DNA of 64,000 nucleotides, from contig JABJIE010000028.1 in the NCBI GenBank assembly GCA_018661505.1, positions 33,589-97,588 on the forward strand. Reading direction: 5' to 3'. Positions 45,274 through 54,553 of the stretch are shown here, piece after piece. The notes under the pieces were generated by a model. It was not told where the DNA came from and searched no databases. It was given only the letters and a program-made list of their open reading frames with translations. The stretch comes from Lentimicrobiaceae bacterium (GTDB lineage Bacteria > Bacteroidota > Bacteroidia > Bacteroidales > F082). Position 1 is the first letter of the stretch. Each line of letters opens with the position of its first letter. The position numbers were made by a program, and so were the translations under genes.

Positions 45274-46571
45274 TAACTGATGAATTTTTTCTTGAGATCA
45301 ACAAATATACTTATATCAGCTTTGCTAAATTTGAAAATTTCAAGAAGGTTTACACCTGTAACTTTAGAAAAGATAACCCAATACCCTATAGTCCCAAATG
45401 CGTAGCTAATATTCGATGCCCATGCAGCACCTATGGCTCCATGTACTGGTATCCAAAGAAAGTTCAAGAATATATTTAATAATAATGCAGGTCCAAATAC
45501 ATATATGGCATATTGTGGCTTTCCTATACCTGCCAGCTGCCCACTTAAAACTCTAAAAACAACTAAAACTATTACACCTGGAAGTATTAGGTTAAGAATA
45601 TTAACGGATGCTTCAAAGTCGCTACCAAATACCAAGGGGATAACAAATGGTGCAATCAATATTGCAATTATGGATAGAAAAATAATTATTATCAGAGACT
45701 GTCGAGCAAGTATTATTGATGAATTCGTTATTTTACTTTGATCCTTTAAGTTGGCTGTTCTACTAAACAAAACTATACTTATTGCAAATGGAACCTGCCA
45801 TAATTGCTCGGCTATGTGAACACCAAGGGAATATATTCCAACCTCGTGGATGGTAGATAGCTTTTCAAGAAGAAGAATGTCGATCCTGTAATTTAGTTGT
45901 ACGATAAAAAATGTAAATGCATACATGATTCCTAACTTAATCATATGCCTAAATATCTCAGGAATTAAAGTAATTTGTACGCTGAATTCCTTTGATATTG
46001 AATATAAGGCGTAAATGCCAACAAAGATATTTGCGGCAGTGAGGGCAATTATTGCGCCTAGTAACCCCATGTTGTACCACCAAACCAGAATCATAGCTAA
46101 TAAAAGGTTTAGAAGATTAATGGACCACTCAAGTCTGTTCGCCTTTTTAATTTCATCTTTTCCAAAATAAACACCTCCAATGTACACTATACCCAGCTTA
46201 AACGGAATTATTATGATAACCAAGGCAATGAGGGTTATTGTATATTCTGGTTCATATAAGTAATAATATGCAATAGAGCTGAGTGCTACACCAATAATAC
46301 TTGTGAAGATTAGCGTTGTAATTACCGTTGAAACTATTTTATCCTCCGGATATTTTTTTTGCCCAATTAGAAAGATTGAAGCCCCTCTAATTCCTAAATG
46401 TGTGAGGCTAACAACAATAATTGGGATAACTAGTAATGCATAGTATAGGCCAAACCCTTCTGGCCCCAAAATATTGGTTAGAAGGATAACCACCAACACA
46501 CCGCATATTATAGAAAACACATTACTGTTTAGAACACCAATAAAATCTCGTAGGAATCCTCTTTTTGCCAT
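45273..46571 (-). CDS. Flippase / polysaccharide transporter (Wzx-like, MATE fold)
   Basis: 432-residue integral membrane protein with about twelve to fourteen hydrophobic helices, starting MAKRGFLRDFIGVLNSNVF, a pattern typical of oligosaccharide flippases; LTNILGPEGFGLYYALLV follows the first helix and LSGQLAGIGKPQYAIYVFG sits in the second half. It should move lipid-linked saccharide units across the inner membrane. First gene of a two-gene unit with the sulfotransferase. No glycosyltransferase or polymerase gene is adjacent, so its substrate is unassigned. Confidence 0.85.
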   Translation of the reverse strand: MAKRGFLRDFIGVLNSNVFSIICGVLVVILLTNILGPEGFGLYYALLVIPIIVVSLTHLGIRGASIFLIGQKKYPEDKIVSTVITTLIFTSIIGVALSSIAYYYLYEPEYTITLIALVIIIIPFKLGIVYIGGVYFGKDEIKKANRLEWSINLLNLLLAMILVWWYNMGLLGAIIALTAANIFVGIYALYSISKEFSVQITLIPEIFRHMIKLGIMYAFTFFIVQLNYRIDILLLEKLSTIHEVGIYSLGVHIAEQLWQVPFAISIVLFSRTANLKDQSKITNSSIILARQSLIIIIFLSIIAILIAPFVIPLVFGSDFEASVNILNLILPGVIVLVVFRVLSGQLAGIGKPQYAIYVFGPALLLNIFLNFLWIPVHGAIGAAWASNISYAFGTIGYWVIFSKVTGVNLLEIFKFSKADISIFVDLKKKFIS

Positions 46572-46736
46572 TAGCCTAATATTGCAATGGCAAATTACGG
46601 GATTTTTTATGTAAGCACTTCTATGTTGTATTTTTTTGTGTAATTATTTCTAATGTTTAGAATCAATACATCCACAATAATGACATATCAATTATCAATT
46701 AATAAGCTTAGATTTGCAGACTCAATATCCATAAAA

Positions 46737-47567
46737 ATGATTCAGGGAATATTTAATCCATTAACATCCAGTAGGAAAACACAGCATGGCCATTATTTAT
46801 CAGATAATGAAGGTAATGAGGCATTACTACCAAATAAATATGTTCCAGATGGTTTTGATGTGGGAGATGAAATATCTGCTTTCATTTTTAAAGATTCTGA
46901 AGATAGGCTTACCGCAACAACAATAGAACCAACCATAAAACTCAACGAGTTTGCAGTTCTTGAGGTTCTTGATATGAATAAGATCGGAGCATTTATGGAT
47001 TGGGGAATGGAGAAAGATTTATTGGTTCCATATTCTGAGCAGAGACAGAGAATGCAAACAAACAGAAGTTACCCTGTGTATATGTATCTTGATAGTAAAA
47101 CAGATCGCCTTGTTGGTACCTGTAAAGTTGATAGATACCTTAAGCTGGATGAGTTAACTGTTGAAAAAGATGAAGAGGTAGATTTATTAATTTGTAATCC
47201 AACCGAAATAGGCATAAATGTAATAATTAATGATATTCATAAGGGGTTGTTATATGACAATGAATTATTTCAGGCAGTTTCACCAGGAGAGAGGATAAGG
47301 GGTTATATTAAGAATATTAGACCCGATAATAAAATTGATGTAAGTATTCAAAAGCAGGGTTATGCAAGTATTGAACCAAATGCAGATCGGATATTACAAA
47401 AATTAAAGGATAATGGCGGCCACTTAAATATCACAGATAAAACAGACCCCGTTATTATACTTGCTAGGCTTGAAATGAGTAAAAAAGTATTTAAAAAATC
47501 AATAGGTCTTCTATACAAGAAGAAACTCATCAAGCTGGGAGAAGATGGAATATCTCTGATAGTATGA
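46737..47567 (+). CDS. cvfB: S1 RNA-binding protein, CvfB family
   Basis: 276 residues. Three S1-like OB folds followed by a winged helix: the N-terminal part GIFNPLTSSRKTQHGHYLSD with LLPNKYVPDGFDVGDEI, the second NEFAVLEVLDMNKIGAFMDW, and the third in GERIRGYIKNIRPDNKIDVS. The C-terminal VFKKSIGLLYKKKLIKLGED is the DNA/RNA-binding winged helix. I start at ATG 46737, where homology to CvfB proteins begins; upstream ATGs would add 28 unrelated residues. CvfB proteins bind RNA and affect virulence-gene expression in Staphylococcus. Target RNAs here are unknown. Confidence 0.88.
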   Translation: MIQGIFNPLTSSRKTQHGHYLSDNEGNEALLPNKYVPDGFDVGDEISAFIFKDSEDRLTATTIEPTIKLNEFAVLEVLDMNKIGAFMDWGMEKDLLVPYSEQRQRMQTNRSYPVYMYLDSKTDRLVGTCKVDRYLKLDELTVEKDEEVDLLICNPTEIGINVIINDIHKGLLYDNELFQAVSPGERIRGYIKNIRPDNKIDVSIQKQGYASIEPNADRILQKLKDNGGHLNITDKTDPVIILARLEMSKKVFKKSIGLLYKKKLIKLGEDGISLIV

Positions 47568-47602
47568 TTATACTAAAGCATTCAAGGTAATTTAACTCAA
47601 CC

Positions 47603-48949
47603 TCACACCTTATCTACTATAAGTTGTGCATTTTGATAGTCATATACAACCACTTCAGTATCCTTATCAATCATACCAGACCTAGCAGTTGCATCAAAAA
47701 GCTCTTCATCAAATATCACTTTTCCAGATGGCCTGAGTACTGTATATGTTTTACCTTTTTTGCCAAGCAGATTAGAATATTTTTTGGAGGCTGAGGTGTA
47801 ACCCTCTTCCTTATTTTGGACTTTTTCCAAAGCAAGGTGACCAAAAGTTGTGGTTGTGAATAGCTGCTTACTCAATATAATTGATCCAAAAACTGCAATA
47901 AAGAAAGCAATAATTACAATGAAAAAAGCACTTGCTATACCCGTTGTATCAACATCAAAAAATCCTGGTCCAACATTTCCAACCATGCTCAAAGTGAGGC
48001 CAGTTATCATTAATAGCAATCCAAGTATGCCAAATATTCCAAAACCTGGAATTGCAAATATCTCCACTGCCAAAAGAATCAACCCAAAAACAAATAATAA
48101 AATCTCCCAATTATTAGCAAGCCCCTCAATGTAAAGAGGCGCAAAGTAAAGTAGAGCTGCTAAAACTGATGCTGCAATTGGAAATCCAATTCCTGGAGAC
48201 TGAAGCTCAAAATATAATCCGCCGATTATTATCATAATCAGTATTCCACTAACAACCGGGTTTATTAGCCATCCAATTACCTTGTCAGTGGCTGAAATTT
48301 TATGGTCCATGAACTGGTAGTTATCATATCCAGCATGCTTAAGCACGGCTTCAATATCCATAACCTCAGCTTCACAAAATTTATTTTTAATTGCTTCTGA
48401 AGTTGTAAATGTTAATACCTGACCTGAATCACTAACTCCAGCTACAAATACCTTTGGATCTACCATTGCCTGTGCAATCTCCGGATTTCTTCCCTTGGCT
48501 TCTGCTGTGGATCTCATCATTGATCGCATGTAAGATTGATACTTATCCGGTAATACTTTACCCTCTTGGTCAACAACCGTTGCAGCTCCAATATTTGATC
48601 CTGGGGCCATGTATATACTATCACATGCGATGGATATCAGGGCTCCGGCTGATGCAGCATTCTTGTCAATAAAAACGTATATGGGAATCTGAGAATCAAG
48701 TATTTTAGTTCTTATAGAGTCTGCAGCATCTAGCATTCCTCCGTAGGTATTCATGCTTATAAGTATAAGGTCAGCATTGTTTTTATGAGCGTTCTCTATT
48801 GCAATTTTAGTGGTTCTCCATACAGGAGGAGCAATCATTTCATCAATTTTGAATGTGTACACCAGAGTTGTGCTGTCTGATGCATAACCAGACATAAATA
48901 AAAATATTAATATCTGAAACAAAAATATTTTAATGCAACGAATCATCAT
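47603..48949 (-). CDS. NfeD-family membrane-bound ClpP-class serine protease
   Basis: 448 residues. A signal peptide is followed by a ClpP-like serine protease domain (about 25-220): TYGGMLDAADSIRT, the nucleophile Ser in KNAASAGALISIACD, and the acidic-basic region SNIGAATVV. Then four or five TM helices (about 230-350) and a C-terminal OB-fold NfeD domain (GKKGKTYTVLRPSGKVIFD). These proteins act with stomatin/SPFH partners in membrane quality control; no SPFH gene is in the window. The start of this gene overlaps the end of the DUF2061 gene by 20 nt. Confidence 0.9.
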   Translation of the reverse strand: MMIRCIKIFLFQILIFLFMSGYASDSTTLVYTFKIDEMIAPPVWRTTKIAIENAHKNNADLILISMNTYGGMLDAADSIRTKILDSQIPIYVFIDKNAASAGALISIACDSIYMAPGSNIGAATVVDQEGKVLPDKYQSYMRSMMRSTAEAKGRNPEIAQAMVDPKVFVAGVSDSGQVLTFTTSEAIKNKFCEAEVMDIEAVLKHAGYDNYQFMDHKISATDKVIGWLINPVVSGILIMIIIGGLYFELQSPGIGFPIAASVLAALLYFAPLYIEGLANNWEILLFVFGLILLAVEIFAIPGFGIFGILGLLLMITGLTLSMVGNVGPGFFDVDTTGIASAFFIVIIAFFIAVFGSIILSKQLFTTTTFGHLALEKVQNKEEGYTSASKKYSNLLGKKGKTYTVLRPSGKVIFDEELFDATARSGMIDKDTEVVVYDYQNAQLIVDKV

Positions 48950-49265
48950 TCTTAGTCTTTCTAATTTTCTTAATCCGTCTTACCCTTCTTCTTGCGGCCT
49001 GTTTTCTCCAGTATTTACCCCAAACTATATTTGTCCATAATCTCTCATGAAAATAATAAAGAATCAATTTCGAAATTATATCAACTCCAGTTATAAGAGA
49101 AACCGCACCAATAATATCTCCAAAGGCAGTTTCTGTGGTTTGAGTAAATATTGTAAAACTTATAATAAATGTTGACCCTGATGCTATTAACCTCCAGCTT
49201 ATAGCTTTTAATACGCTCCTGGTAGGGCTATCTTTCTCAATATCGTAATGTTTAATTTGTGACAT
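48930..49265 (-). CDS. DUF2061 small membrane protein
   Basis: 111 residues. RSVLKAISWRLIASGSTFII is the DUF2061 hallmark, with two TM helices (about 24-44 and 50-70), then YYFHERLWTNIVWGKYW and a highly basic RRRVRRIKKIRKTK tail. In many genomes DUF2061 proteins lie near sulfate-assimilation genes, which are absent here. The stop overlaps the NfeD start by 20 nt, so the two are coupled. Function unknown. Confidence 0.85.
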   Translation of the reverse strand: MSQIKHYDIEKDSPTRSVLKAISWRLIASGSTFIISFTIFTQTTETAFGDIIGAVSLITGVDIISKLILYYFHERLWTNIVWGKYWRKQAARRRVRRIKKIRKTKNDDSLH

Positions 49266-49393
49266 TAATTAGCAATGTTTTAGAATACAATAATACTAAA
49301 ATATTAGGGAATAATTTCCATTATTTACTAAAAAGGTAGTATAAATTATTGGAAAGTTAATGGACTATTTTTTAAAAAATAGATTCGTTTATT

Positions 49394-49402
49394 CCCCCCC
49401 CC
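49394..49402. repeat. Homopolymer of nine C
   Basis: A run of nine C residues lies 2 nt after the lgt-paralogue stop codon on its strand (as G on the minus strand). Slippage here would not change the Lgt product; it may alter the leader before DUF2061. Confidence 0.7.
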
Positions 49403-49404
49403 AA

Positions 49405-50568
49405 TTATTTCCCAAACTTTGTTTTATTGTTCTGAACAATTAGAAAAATCATGAAAACTAATCCCAAAAAGAATAAGGAGGTTGAAATTATTTCTGCCTG
49501 GGTCACCCTCATTCCCAACATGTCAAAAACATTGTTAACTCTTATCTTTTCAATGAAGAATCTTTCCAGACCATTTAACATAAGATAAGCGGCAAATAAA
49601 GATCCAGGGATGGTAATATTTTTTCTTATACTCCAGAGAGCTATAAAAATAAGAATGGAGAGCGTTGTTTCGTAAATTGGAGTTGGATAAACGGGTTGTG
49701 CAAGTCTGTAACAGTGGGATCCTGAGCAATCTGGCATTAGGACTCCCTCATTTATGATATTATGTGGATAATCATATGACCATGTCCATTCTGGTAGAAA
49801 ACTAAGCCACTCTGGTTGTGGTATTAGATTAACTATACCCCAGTCACCATCACCAGCAATCTGACATCCTATTCTTCCTATCCCATAAGCTATTATTAAT
49901 GATGGAGCAACGGCATCGGCCATGTGTTCCCATTTTATGCCATTTTTTTCACCATAATATCCAACGGCACCAGTTGCTACTATCAAACCGCCATAAAATG
50001 TTAATCCACTAAATGAAAATAAAGAGCCAATAGGATCAGCTAAAAAATCACCCATGTTTTCTAGTTGGTGGAATATTTTTGCTCCAATAATTCCAAAAAT
50101 TACTGCAATAAAAATAACAGGCCACATTTGATCCTTTGCTGGTACTATTATTTCCTCAATCTTTGGAACCTTCAATTTATTTTTATTCTGAATGTAATAC
50201 TGATATGAAGTTGCTAGCATAGCAATTGTAATACCACCCAGCCATGATCCCTCCAAGGAAAATACGAACGCCTGCGGATTTGCAATTACTTGATCATAGT
50301 ATGTTACTAGACCAATTATTTTAAACCCTAATATGAAGCTTGTTAAGAATGTTATCAGCATCTCAACAAAAGAAGGAGGATTCCCAATGGTTACTTTCTT
50401 TTTTGTAGGTTGAATTTCACCTAATTTTTCCTTTCTTATAAGCTCGCTTCTCAGAAAAATGCCCGCAACAAAAAATGCCATTGCAAGAAAGAACCCGTAA
50501 CTTTGAATTGGAAGGTTAATATCTGTTCCAAATAAATCATTAATTAAATCGCTTAAGCGTGGGTACAT
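49405..50568 (-). CDS. lgt: Second, divergent prolipoprotein diacylglyceryl transferase
   Basis: 387-residue paralogue of Lgt with an extended N-terminus and a 60-residue insertion after the second TM helix. The family motifs are present but altered. The position of the active-site His is Tyr in SGLTFYGGLIV, and the RxGN signature reads GRIGCQIAGDGDWG, lacking the usual Asn but with the Arg kept. The C-terminal RFFIEKIRVNN retains the conserved Arg and Glu. Tyr at the first site does occur in other Lgt proteins; the Cys/Gln pair is typical of long Bacteroidota paralogues. The canonical enzyme is at 6650-7459, so this copy may have another substrate range. Confidence 0.82.
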   Translation of the reverse strand: MYPRLSDLINDLFGTDINLPIQSYGFFLAMAFFVAGIFLRSELIRKEKLGEIQPTKKKVTIGNPPSFVEMLITFLTSFILGFKIIGLVTYYDQVIANPQAFVFSLEGSWLGGITIAMLATSYQYYIQNKNKLKVPKIEEIIVPAKDQMWPVIFIAVIFGIIGAKIFHQLENMGDFLADPIGSLFSFSGLTFYGGLIVATGAVGYYGEKNGIKWEHMADAVAPSLIIAYGIGRIGCQIAGDGDWGIVNLIPQPEWLSFLPEWTWSYDYPHNIINEGVLMPDCSGSHCYRLAQPVYPTPIYETTLSILIFIALWSIRKNITIPGSLFAAYLMLNGLERFFIEKIRVNNVFDMLGMRVTQAEIISTSLFFLGLVFMIFLIVQNNKTKFGK

Positions 50569-50640
50569 GTTCAGTTTATTTTGGAACTAAAAGTATGGAA
50601 ATTTTGATGATGATAGTATACATCAGATGATTTGTTCTAA

Positions 50641-51531
50641 TTATTTCTTATTCAGAAACTTCTGAGCTAAGATACCAATAACGATAAAAATAAGTCCTAG
50701 TATTGTAGAGTGTTTAATGCTTTCACCCACCGTAAAATTTATTATCATCAGCGCAATGAAAGGAGATAGAAATATGATATTACTAACTTTTGCAGTATTA
50801 TCAGAATTTTTTAATGCAGATAACCAAACTACAAATGTAATGCTCATTTCAAACATCCCAATGTAAATACTTCCAATTAATGCATAGCCCGTTGGTAAAG
50901 TTATGTTCTTTGATGTTACCAGCATGTATATGAGTATAAAAATGAAACCAAAAATCAGGTTTAAAAGAATTTTACCGGTTTCTTCCCTTTTATCCTTAAG
51001 ATTTAATATCCAATATGACGCCCATAAAATGGAGCTTCCTACGGCCAAAATTATTCCGAATATATTGGAATTACCAAACCCTGTGAATGTACCATTTGTG
51101 CTAATTATTATAATTCCGAAAAAACTAATTAAAATGGCCACATAACTTAATATGCTAATCTTCTGTCGCAAAAATATTGATGACATTATAACTAGTGTCA
51201 AGGGCCACGTATAATTTAAAGTGCCTGCAATCTGAGCATCAAGAAGTTCATAAGCCTTAAAAAGAACCAAATAATAAAGAAATGGGTTAAACAACCCCAT
51301 TAACATGGAAGTGTAAATATCTCTTGGTTTGAGTGCACTAAAATTCAAAGGGGTTTTAATAAACCTATTGATTAAAAAAAGAACAATTATGCCAACAAGC
51401 GAAGACCAAAATAATAATTGATCAAATTCAATATATCTTAGAGTAATTTTAAATGCAGAGCTCATTGTGGACCATAATACTAGCGCCACCAGAGCTAATA
51501 CATAAGCTTTATTTTGTTTACTTCCTTCCAC
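50641..51531 (-). CDS. EamA/DMT-superfamily transporter
   Basis: Ten TM helices in 296 residues, composed of two EamA repeats: LALVALVLWSTMSSAFKI at the N-terminus with AGTLNYTWPLTLVIMSSIFL closing the first half, then SSILWASYWILNLKDKREE and NIIFLSPFIALMIINFTVGE in the second. Such proteins export amino acids or small metabolites, but the substrate is not predictable. The start is GTG at 51531, because an upstream stop comes two codons earlier and no ATG intervenes. Single gene with 72 nt before lgt. Confidence 0.88.
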   Translation of the reverse strand: MEGSKQNKAYVLALVALVLWSTMSSAFKITLRYIEFDQLLFWSSLVGIIVLFLINRFIKTPLNFSALKPRDIYTSMLMGLFNPFLYYLVLFKAYELLDAQIAGTLNYTWPLTLVIMSSIFLRQKISILSYVAILISFFGIIIISTNGTFTGFGNSNIFGIILAVGSSILWASYWILNLKDKREETGKILLNLIFGFIFILIYMLVTSKNITLPTGYALIGSIYIGMFEMSITFVVWLSALKNSDNTAKVSNIIFLSPFIALMIINFTVGESIKHSTILGLIFIVIGILAQKFLNKK

Positions 51532-51785
51532 GTATTACATGTTTTGGTTACTAACCATTATGGGCGTATAGTTAAATCGGTTTTAAAAGTCAACATTCCT
51601 CAAAAATAATTAATTAGTATAATAATTAGAATATCCATTTAAAATCAATAAAGTTAAATAATACTAAAGAAAAGAGACCTGGTTATTCTGAATTTTAACC
51701 TAGTTGTTAAAATATATTTATGGTAAACACGTTAAATGAAAAAAATAGTACATTTGTGCTCTTTTTCACTAAAGTGATATTGATT

Positions 51786-52730
51786 ATGAGGAGGTTAGCG
51801 GTAGTGGCGTTTGGAGGTAACGCACTTTTAAAATCGGGTCAAAAAGGTACAGTTGACGAACAGGAAGCAAATGCTTATGCTGCAAGTAAGAATTTGGTAA
51901 AATTATTGAATAGAAGATACAATCTTGTTCTTACACATGGTAATGGCCCACAGGTTGGTAATATACTCATGGCCAACTCTGCTGGATATAAGTCCTATGA
52001 TATTCCTGACATGCCCCTAGATATTAGCGTAGCATATTCACAGGGTTTCATTGGTTACATGCTTGAACAACAATTGAGGAATGTATTAATGGAAAATGAT
52101 ATGGATCGCGATATCATATCCATCATTACACAGGTTCTTGTTAATAAGGATGATCCTGCATTTGAAAATCCCACAAAACCAATTGGCCCATATTTTTCAA
52201 AGGAAGAGGCTGATATATTTATTAAGGAATCGGGTTCTGTTTTTAAAGAGGACAAAGCACGTGGAGGATGGCGAAAAGTAGTTGCTTCTCCTGAACCACT
52301 TGTTATATTTAATATGAGATCAATTGAAAAAATTGCAAATGATGGTCATATTGCCATAGCTGTTGGTGGTGGTGGAATACCCTGCTATTATAAAAAGGAA
52401 AATAAACTTCAGGGAATAGATGCAGTAATCGACAAAGATCTTGCATCATCATTACTTGCATCACAGATTCATGCTCATAAGCTGTTTATATTAACAGATG
52501 TGCCAAAGGTTTTCTTAAACTATAATACACCTCAAGAAAAATCACTTGATAGATTGAGTATTGCTGAAGCAAAACAATATCTTAAAGATGGGCAGTTTTC
52601 ATCGGGTAGCATGGGTCCAAAAATTCAAGCTGCCATCAACTTTGTGGTAAGAAGTGGTAAGGATGCTATTATTACTGCTCCGGAATTATTGGGGGTTGAT
52701 AATGGTGGAACGCGGATTACTATCGTATAA
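51786..52730 (+). CDS. arcC: Carbamate kinase
   Basis: Makes ATP from carbamoyl phosphate and ADP, or the reverse. The 314 residues follow the amino acid kinase fold: AVVAFGGNALLKSGQ at the start, LTHGNGPQVGNILM near residue 46, AVGGGGIPCYYKK at about 200, IDKDLASSLLA and the final SGSMGPKIQAA. I use ATG 51786 because the frame to 51720 adds 22 residues without homology. No arginine deiminase or ornithine transcarbamylase gene is adjacent. Its stop abuts the stop of the rex gene with no base between, so their transcripts must overlap. Confidence 0.93.
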   Translation: MRRLAVVAFGGNALLKSGQKGTVDEQEANAYAASKNLVKLLNRRYNLVLTHGNGPQVGNILMANSAGYKSYDIPDMPLDISVAYSQGFIGYMLEQQLRNVLMENDMDRDIISIITQVLVNKDDPAFENPTKPIGPYFSKEEADIFIKESGSVFKEDKARGGWRKVVASPEPLVIFNMRSIEKIANDGHIAIAVGGGGIPCYYKKENKLQGIDAVIDKDLASSLLASQIHAHKLFILTDVPKVFLNYNTPQEKSLDRLSIAEAKQYLKDGQFSSGSMGPKIQAAINFVVRSGKDAIITAPELLGVDNGGTRITIV

Positions 52731-53432
52731 CTAAAAATCAGATGCTGCTGTGCCTTGGTCTTTTCTTTGAATAACCTGATCTGCAGCTCTTTCATTTTCC
52801 ATTTTCACATAGAAGGACACCTTCTCAAGAGTAGTTATCATATCATATTCTTCAAGATATACACCTTCAGGAACCTCTACAGGTTTGGGAGTGTAGTTCA
52901 GGATGCCTTTAATGCCAGATTTAACAAGCTGTTTTGCTGTAGCCATTGATTGAGATGCTGGCACAGTTATGATACCTATCTCAATATTTTCCCTTTTGAT
53001 TACTTTTTCCATATCGGTAATATTATGACATGGAATGTTGTTAAAAGACTTGCCAATTTTATCAGGATTGACGTCAAAACTTGCAACTATTGAAAGTTTG
53101 TGTCTTTTTCCTGAAAAATAATTTAATAGTGCTCTGCCTAAATTACCCATTCCTAAAATTGCAACATTTATTCCTTCATTACTATCAATAATGTCAGAAA
53201 TGAGATCAATTAATTCCTGGATGTTATAACCCTTTCTTAAGGTTCCAGAATAACCTATAAGCATTAAATCTCGTCTTACTTGTACTGGTGTTATATGCTG
53301 AATTTTAGCTATTTCGTGTGAGAATATGTGATCCTTTTTATTTTCGAGACAAATTAATAATGCCCTTCTATATTGGCTCAAACGCTCAATTGTTTTGTGA
53401 GGGAGCTGCTTTAAAGTATCACTAGCTTTCAT
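52731..53432 (-). CDS. rex: Redox-sensing transcriptional repressor Rex
   Basis: Senses the NADH/NAD ratio and represses fermentation and anaerobic respiration genes when NAD is high. The N-terminal winged helix (about 12-80) contains TIERLSQYRRALLICLENK and TPVQVRRDLMLIGYSGTLRKGYN-type HTH. The Rossmann core has VAILGMGNLGRALLNY (about 90-105) and the C-terminal domain-swapped helix ends near EKVSFYVKMENE. The length of 233 is a little above the usual, with an extra tail. A Rex-type operator lies 14-31 nt upstream, which suggests autoregulation. It abuts arcC tail to tail. Confidence 0.93.
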   Translation of the reverse strand: MKASDTLKQLPHKTIERLSQYRRALLICLENKKDHIFSHEIAKIQHITPVQVRRDLMLIGYSGTLRKGYNIQELIDLISDIIDSNEGINVAILGMGNLGRALLNYFSGKRHKLSIVASFDVNPDKIGKSFNNIPCHNITDMEKVIKRENIEIGIITVPASQSMATAKQLVKSGIKGILNYTPKPVEVPEGVYLEEYDMITTLEKVSFYVKMENERAADQVIQRKDQGTAASDF

Positions 53433-53445
53433 GTATTTTTATTAA

Positions 53446-53463
53446 TTGTTAAATTTATAACAA
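53446..53463 (-). promoter_or_regulatory. Rex operator upstream of rex
   Basis: TTGTTAA-ATTT-ATAACAA matches the known Rex consensus TTGTTAA-N4-TTAACAA at 13 of 14 arm positions. It lies just before the rex ATG, where binding would block the gene's own transcription. Confidence 0.7.
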
Positions 53464-53575
53464 CGCAAATATATACCTGGTTTTATGATTTTGCAACTAT
53501 TTGTGAATAAAATAACAACAATGGGGATAAGTTCTTATAATTTGGTGCCGAAAGATGTGTTTTGCAATGAATGTA

Positions 53576-54541
53576 TTAGAATCTAAAATCGTATCCAATT
53601 GTGATTTGCTTTCTGTCAAGAAAACCCAATTCCACAAGGAGATGATGATGATGGTTTATAATAATCGAACCACCTAAAATAACATTCCAACGTTGAACTG
53701 CTGAAAGGTTTCCACTATAATTTGCTTCTTCTCCAAAAAATGGAATAAAAGCAGGGTCAATATCCACAACATCTACTTTACCATAAAATGTTTGGTCATT
53801 ATTAATGTACATGGCTCCTAACCATAGTGCTCCGAACATTTCTGATGTTTCTTTTCCCAGGAAAAGGCCGGCTTTAGGGCTAAAAAAATGACTCTCTAGA
53901 TTCTCATCAAAATCACTAGGATTTGTTATTGAGTAATTATAATCAATCATGAAAAACATGAATTTGTATCCGAAGGAAATTGTAGCTCCAATTCCATAGG
54001 TTGGTCCTACATATCCAATCTCATCGTTTATTTCAAATGTTGAATCAACCGCTAAAGTATTTATTATAGGGATGTTTTCGATGGTAACAGATGGAATAAC
54101 TAGTTTTGGAGAAATAAGACCCTTTGTATAACCAAATATTCCGTAAATATTTAAAAATGGGAATACCCATACATTTGGCCTTATTGTACCCTTCATCTCA
54201 TAGGCAGAAGTATTTTGGTATAATGTATCAGCACGGGCTGTTAATATTGTTGAATCAGAGCTAAGAAATAAATTACTGGCCAGGTATTTTTGATCAAAAT
54301 ATATTGCGTGGAAACCGGCTCCAAAGGGGAGGGAGTATGTATTATTGTGTTTGTCTGCTTTCTTTCCCATGATAGGTATACCATCAAAAACTGAAGAGGA
54401 ATTAAAATCAGGTGTATGGTTTCCTGATGTTGAGATGACCTCCATGCTTTTAACTAAGCCAAAGCCTTGTTGTTGAGCATTTAAGGCGTAAACCGTGAAA
54501 ATAGAAAGAAATAAGGTTAGTTTAGTAAGATTATACATCAT
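53576..54541 (-). CDS. Outer-membrane beta-barrel protein, unknown role
   Basis: 321 residues with a signal peptide (ending LNAQ), then alternating hydrophobic and polar strands with many aromatic residues, such as GYVGPTYGIGATISFGYKFM and LLVELGFLDRKQITIGYDFRF, split here at the strand boundary. The C-terminal residue is Phe, a beta-barrel insertion signal. It therefore looks like an outer-membrane barrel of about 12 to 14 strands, of the kind used by unassigned Bacteroidota porins. A His-rich IINHHHHLL turn precedes the last strand. No family could be named. It follows the Na/Ca exchanger by 12 nt and may share its mRNA. Confidence 0.7.
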   Translation of the reverse strand: MMYNLTKLTLFLSIFTVYALNAQQQGFGLVKSMEVISTSGNHTPDFNSSSVFDGIPIMGKKADKHNNTYSLPFGAGFHAIYFDQKYLASNLFLSSDSTILTARADTLYQNTSAYEMKGTIRPNVWVFPFLNIYGIFGYTKGLISPKLVIPSVTIENIPIINTLAVDSTFEINDEIGYVGPTYGIGATISFGYKFMFFMIDYNYSITNPSDFDENLESHFFSPKAGLFLGKETSEMFGALWLGAMYINNDQTFYGKVDVVDIDPAFIPFFGEEANYSGNLSAVQRWNVILGGSIIINHHHHLLVELGFLDRKQITIGYDFRF

Positions 54542-54553
54542 GTAGATTCAGTT

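Noticed and set aside
46653..46736. Longer N-terminus of the CvfB protein
   Set aside because: The 28 extra residues do not resemble the family, while homology begins right at the ATG at 46737.
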